Below, one piece after another: positions 59,042 to 64,000 of a stretch of DNA of 64,000 nucleotides (within the stretch, counting starts at the first letter, position 1; every line of letters starts with the position of its first letter). The position numbers and the translations under genes are program-made. The DNA comes from Plantago major (Eukaryota > Streptophyta > Magnoliopsida > Lamiales > Plantaginaceae): the NCBI GenBank assembly GCA_026545765.1, contig CM048839.1, positions 5,567,835 through 5,631,834 of the forward strand, written 5' to 3'. The notes beneath the pieces are model-generated. The model made no database searches, had not been told where the DNA came from, and was given only the letters and a program-made list of their open reading frames with translations.

Positions 59042-62000
59042 CTAAGTTTTGGTGACTAACTGGCACTCGAGTTCAGATAGAGATTTCAGAAGGTTTTCTT
59101 TTTTGAATGGTTTAGATAAATAACCATTAACTCCAGCTTTAAGCATCATGTTAATCTCTTCTTCTCCCTTTTCATGAGCAGTTAAAGCTATAATTGGGAT
59201 ATGGACTCCAAACATGCTCTCCGTTTCTCTGATTCTCCTTGTTGCTTCAATCCCATCCATCACTTGCATCTAACAAGTCAGCAAGCAAATGGGATAAGAA
59301 AATTTCGAAAAATCAAAGAATCGTTGGTGAAATCAACAACATATGTTCCTTACCTGGCAATCCATCAGGATACAATCAAAAGGTAATGAATTCGTAGAAG
59401 ATCCACCATCATCAAGACCTTTGCAAACTAGTTTCCAAGCCTCTTCACCATTTTCGCACGAATACACACTTGCACCAAGTTGGCTAGTGAAAAGCGTAGC
59501 TATGTTGCGAGCAATAGGATTGTCGTCAACCACCAGTAATTTCTTTCCTGTCAAAGGCTTTGTCTTGGTTGGCTCCTCAACTTCTTCAATTTCACATCTT
59601 TTATGTGCAGGGCTTGGTACCAAAACTATTTCCTTCATGCTTGACGGACTCGCTTCACCAGAACAAACATTTGGAGCATTGACTGGCCTCGGAGACATTG
59701 TTGTGCGAAATTCGGGCAAAAGCCGGATAGCTAGATACAAACGGGAGCCATGAAACGGCTTAGACATAACCAAGTCGGATGGATGTGGGTTAGCCTCATC
59801 AAGACCTGATGAATTGTTGCTCACGCTTGGATTGTCCAGCCAAACAACTGTACTGCTGCCATTGTTATCCAAATCCCCTCTGAATTCAGTTACAGCCCTC
59901 CTAATATCACGCAAAGGACCAGCGCGGATGTCAATAACAATCAAAACAAATCCCCAAAAACCACGAGCTGGTTTCCTCTGAGATGGTAAAACACCATCTG
60001 TCCCATCCTGAGAACTAAGAGGCAATTCTTTCAAACGCTTGCTAGACGCACTAGAAATGCACCCATCACTTCTTGAGTTTACATCAGATTTACCAGAAGA
60101 GCTATAGCGAGATAGGACTAACTTGCTCTTGATTTTATTGAGAGTTGGAGAAAGCTGTTGATAGTGTTTCACAACATGCACTTTTATCCCCAGCGTTTCC
60201 ATGAAAGTTCGTATGACGGTGCTCCGCTTAGTACTTTGAATGAACAGTAGAACATGAGATCCTTCTGCTTTGGGGCTGCAATTACGGATAAGGGGACTGG
60301 AATGGTTGGCAAAGTCACCCGTGAAGTGGCCGCCTATAGCCTCAACACCAGTCTCTTTGCCTTTTGCAGATGCATCGGCCTCACATGCACTTAAGAATAC
60401 GTTGAATCTGAAGAGACTTCCCTTATCACCCACTTCTTTGTCCACGATTCTTATTTCTCCGCCCATCAGGCGCACCTAAAGCCACAATACATGATCCAAA
60501 TCAATATTTTCAGGATAGTACAAGGAGGGTCAAGTTTCATTAGGATACTCCAGACAAATGGAAAATCACATTGAATAATTCAAGTTTCCAAAAATATATA
60601 GACATACCAGGGATTGAACAATTCCTAGCCCCAAACCAGTTCCTTCATGACCGGTTGCTGACTCTTTAACTTGGACATAGTTCTCAAAAACAGAACTTTT
60701 CTTCTCTTTTGGAATCCCTTTTCCCGTGTCATTCACCTCAAATACAAACTCCACGCAATTTGGATCTTGTTGAATAGAATTCACAACTTCGGATTCACTG
60801 TATGTTTCATCAGCCGTGCACAACACGCAAAACAGACTACTTATCAAGTTATTGCGATTTGAGGCAAGTATTTCCTTTTCAAATGTTGGTTTCCTAGCCG
60901 AAGCTCGAACTGACACGGAACCCTCTGGCGTAAATTTTACAGCATTGCTCAATAAGTTGCACAAGATCTGCTTTAGCTTCCCTCGGTCACCTTTTACACG
61001 AGAAGATTTTATGACAGTCCCATCAGAAGGATCAAGAATTACATCCACCCCTTTTTTCATACCAACAGGATGAAACAAATCAACCACATCTTCCAGTAGC
61101 TGCTCCATGTCAAATTCTTCCCCATCAAGCTGCATCTTTCCAGCTTCTATCTTCGTCGTGTCAAGAATGGAATTCAGTATACCTGAAAAATAAAGATGAG
61201 ATTATATTTACTTGCATTTCGTTAAAACTATAAAGAAAATTAGTGAAATACCAACCTAGAAGATCTCCTGTACAGATTTGCATTTGTAACAACTTAGTTT
61301 GAAATTCTGAAGGTACATTCCTTTTTGAAACTTCGTAAAGACATATCTCTATTAGACCCGTGATGCCTGCTAAGGAAGCACGAATGTCATGGCTTGCACT
61401 TGCAAAAGCAAGACTTTTGTTCATACTCTTTCTTTCTGCCTGTTGTGTTGCCTCCATTTGCTTTATCAATGCACGTCGCAGGAACATCTCTCTTCTTGCT
61501 GCTCCAATGATTAAGTAGAAGAAAGTGCATAACACCATAAACATAGCTCCAATCATCAACATGAGTAGCAAAAATGCCAATTCGGTGGTCCTTCGAATAA
61601 GGCCTGATAGTTCTTCATGTGGGAGAGCCACCACATATAGCTAAAAACAGAAGAACTAGATGTTACCAATCATGCGACACATATACGTACGACTTATGAT
61701 TAGTAACAAGGAAAACCCTAGCTTCTACTCTCCGTAACATTTAGAAGAGGAAAGAAAATAAATTCAGACTTCACCAGACTTACCAATTGAAGTCCTGCTA
61801 TTTGAACTGATGAACAATTTATTACATAATTCTTGTCTAAAATCCTTAATGTAGTCTGCCTTAATGTTCCACTGTCATAACCACATGTCATCTCTCCAAA
61901 TTGAACAACATGATCATCATTGATGCTGAAAGATTGAAACTGAATCTGATTACCAGACAATATGATACGAGTGTGTGGAAAGCCTCGGGTTAGCAGGACC

Positions 62001-62986
62001 CCGTTCTTTGTAGCCAAATATAAGATTCCATTATATACATCCACTTGAGTGCTCAGGAGGTCAATGAGTGATTTGACAGAAAAAGCTAAAGAAATTGCTC
62101 CACTTCCATTCAAAGGCACGGTGCTGAGCAATAAAGTGTCGGGAGATTTTCCCCAACCCTTCCCTACTGAGCAATAGCCACCTGTACTGTTTAACGCGCT
62201 CTGAAACCAGCTGGAGTTAATCAATGCAAAGGGAGGATATTCAATAGCTTTACCATATAAATTTCCGTTTTCACGATTTGCTGGTTGCTTGTACCATGTA
62301 GAGTTCTTTGTATCTGACAATGTAGAATTTGAGTACAGTGCAAAAGATTGGTTGTCTTCATTATAGTACCCAATGAATAAGCCATCAAGCCCAATATAAG
62401 AAATCTCTGATAAGTACGGAATAGTAGAGAGAGCTTGGAATAAATTCGAAGCCACCTGCATCATTCAAAAGGATACAATGAAACTAATGAATGTAGCAAT
62501 TGCAGTAAAATAAATGTTGAACATAAAAATATATTGATATGGACAGTACCTTTGTTCTGATAATGTTAAAGTCATGAAAGTCATGTTCAGGCAAAGAAGA
62601 ATCCAATATTCTTGCTAAACTGGAGGCCGATGCAGTAAATGGGGAAAATAGAGTAGCTGTATTTTGAATTCCAGAATGAAGTTCTTCAATAATTTTGAGG
62701 GAAACCAACTCAGCTTCTTTCTCGATTCTATTAGTCCTTTTCATCCCCAAAGGAATCAAGATACCAGCCAACATCAGCACTGCAAACGTCTACACGCATT
62801 TTGGTAAAACCATAAAACAAAAAATTTCTGAATACAAGGCACTGCTATAAATCAACTCATGAAGAAGTTAAACTTTCAAATCTTAAACAACATCATTGCT
62901 TGTATGAGTAAGAGATTTAGTCGAAGACATACCAGGATCACGATAAGACAAAGAGGCCGCATCACAACACATGACCATAGCTTCAT
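59042..62986 (-). CDS. CKI1: Histidine kinase CKI1 (cytokinin-independent 1)
   Basis: Seven exons give 1091 residues: 62986-62933, 62789-62550, 62455-61784, 61640-61256, 61182-60608, 60475-59354 and 59269-59042. The order is a first membrane segment (about residues 12-32), a large extracytoplasmic region, a second membrane segment (about 342-368), the kinase core and a C-terminal receiver. The H box is FASASHDIRASLAGITGLIE with the phosphorylated His near 406. ATP-binding boxes follow: LKQILCNLLSNAVKFTPEGS, FEVNDTGKGIP and GHEGTGLGLGIVQSL. The receiver reads KKLLVVDDNPIARNIA, CILMDCQMQVMDGIE (Asp about 1014) and GYLSKPFKK. CKI1 feeds the cytokinin phosphorelay without binding cytokinin and is needed for female gametophyte and vascular development in Arabidopsis. 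It has no CHASE domain, which separates it from AHK2/3/4. A spliced leader is likely. Confidence 0.96.
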
Positions 62987-63913
62987 TTGAGTCTGAACTG
63001 TAGCAATCTACCTTGTTGCCAATGTGTGTTCCTGCATTACCATATTAAAGCTAGATTAAGATAAATTTTTAAAAGGTAAGTTAAAAAGCTTCAGATTCAC
63101 CTAACTTTACTGGCTTTGACCAATTACCACACAATCTTTACTCCCATGGATAAATGACAAGCAAAATAAATGGCAAAGAGAGAAACAAATAAATTACTAT
63201 GTTTTAAGGGGGCAAAAAGGTAACTGAGAAAAAATTATGACTGGAGAGTTGGAAAAGAACAAGAACCAACACATTTAACGTCGAAACTCGAAAGACACTT
63301 ACTTCCCGGACGAGCTGTTATAAGATATCGCACTTCTGAATGAATACACACCTTCACTATTTGAGAAATACTTGTGATGCTTATTTGTGAGCTATAATGT
63401 CACCTTCCCTCTTAATACGAATGAACTCAATGTTTCTAAAAAAATGCAAAATGGACAAAACAAGTGAACATAACGCAAAATGGACAAAACAAGTGAAGGT
63501 ATTTTGCTGTGCTGACATCAATTTAAGTTGAATCCTTGGCAGATATTGTTAGGAGAAACCCATAGTGATACACTTCCTGTTATCTCATGTTGGTTTAACT
63601 TAAAAGATTCAGTTATCAAAATTGAACAATTAGATCCCAACTAAATTCAGTGAACTATGATTCCTTCCTCTAACTAGTTATTAGTTATACTTGCATAGGT
63701 CACTACTAAGATAATTTCCAGTTAGTTAAATGCTAACTAAATAATTATACATCCATTTGTTCTGAACCACACATGACAAAAAACAATACAGGAGCAATTC
63801 GAATCCTGTAATGCTGCCTTTGAGGAATTTTATCAAACACTTGGTGCTCAGCTCAATAATGAACCTCTAGTAAATTGCAAACTGAACTGAAATCTTACCA
63901 GAAAGATAATCAA
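62987..63913. promoter_or_regulatory. CKI1 leader and upstream region
   Basis: On the minus strand an acceptor ATGCAG near 63034 and a donor GAA|GTAAGT near 63301 suggest a 5' UTR intron. Upstream, a 28-bp direct repeat (GCAAAATGGACAAAACAAGT at 63446 and 63474) sits in the probable promoter. No other gene is seen up to 63913. Confidence 0.5.
63446..63500. repeat. 28-bp direct repeat upstream of CKI1
   Basis: Two copies of GCAAAATGGACAAAACAAGT-GAA with starts 28 bp apart (63446 and 63474), about 460 bp upstream of the CKI1 start codon and roughly 150 bp upstream of the presumed first splice donor. Confidence 0.85.
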
Positions 63914-64000
63914 TCACAAGGTGAAAAATTCCTCTGCTCTCCTCTTCTTCTTCTTCGTCGTTTTCTTTTCCGGCGGCTCAACAACGTGTTGAATATGATG
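63914..64000 (-). CDS. Possible C-terminal end of a neighbouring gene
   Basis: The minus strand is open from the window edge to a TGA at 63916-63914, reading HHIQHVVEPP, EKKTTKKKKRRA and EEFFTL. A lysine-rich tail followed by a short hydrophobic end is plausible for a nuclear or ribosome-biogenesis protein, but 28 residues of low-complexity sequence identify no family. It could equally be part of the CKI1 promoter. Confidence 0.3.
   Translation of the reverse strand, partial: HHIQHVVEPPEKKTTKKKKRRAEEFFTL

Noticed and set aside
59343..60479. Plus-strand frames over the CKI1 exon 6 region
   Set aside because: Antisense to the CKI1 coding exon with no family features of their own.

Overview
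This is nuclear DNA from a flowering plant, almost certainly a eudicot. The genes are intron-rich with GT-AG splice sites, the spacers are AT-rich, several families are plant-specific (QWRF, CKI1, FAR1-related, clade D PP2C), and DNA transposons are abundant. I cannot name the species. All gene models were built by eye from reading frames, splice signals and family motifs, so untranslated ends are approximate.

Layout. 1-2160: minus-strand QWRF-motif gene, cut by the window edge. 3841-5069: minus-strand 40S ribosomal protein S29 with a telo-box/TATA promoter. 6370-8795: minus-strand ERV1 sulfhydryl oxidase. 9947-12129: relic of a FAR1-related gene, split by a non-autonomous CACTA transposon. 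12421-13884: PIF/Harbinger deletion derivative. 16496-17437: plus-strand TADA1/Hfi1-like SAGA subunit. 18627-22312 and 23419-25697: two tandem minus-strand Mpv17/PMP22-family genes; the first carries an apparently exact 415-bp duplication of most of its exon 2. 26760-28645: minus-strand secreted LRR protein. 30662-34111: minus-strand prolyl 4-hydroxylase. 34857-36476: Harbinger-like element. 37148-37894: small plus-strand LEA-like gene.

From 37.9 to 50.1 kb there is no supportable gene. The stretch is AT-rich and filled with transposon remnants: a Mutator-type MITE, a copia LTR with its primer-binding site, a ~305-bp tandem array, a ~80-bp minisatellite, and several hairpin MITEs. At 50302-53611 lies a plus-strand clade D PP2C. 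It is followed by repeat-rich DNA with an RNase H-like fragment and a tRNA-like SINE. At 59042-62986 is a complete minus-strand CKI1 histidine kinase. The last 87 bases may be the C-terminal end of another minus-strand gene.

The genes do not form a pathway; this is ordinary plant gene order. I found no convincing new multi-gene system. The most unusual items are the exact partial-exon duplication, the CACTA insertion inside a FAR1 relic, a Harbinger element that joins the start of its DNA-binding ORF to the end of its transposase, and a run of three adjacent hairpins near 30.0 kb.
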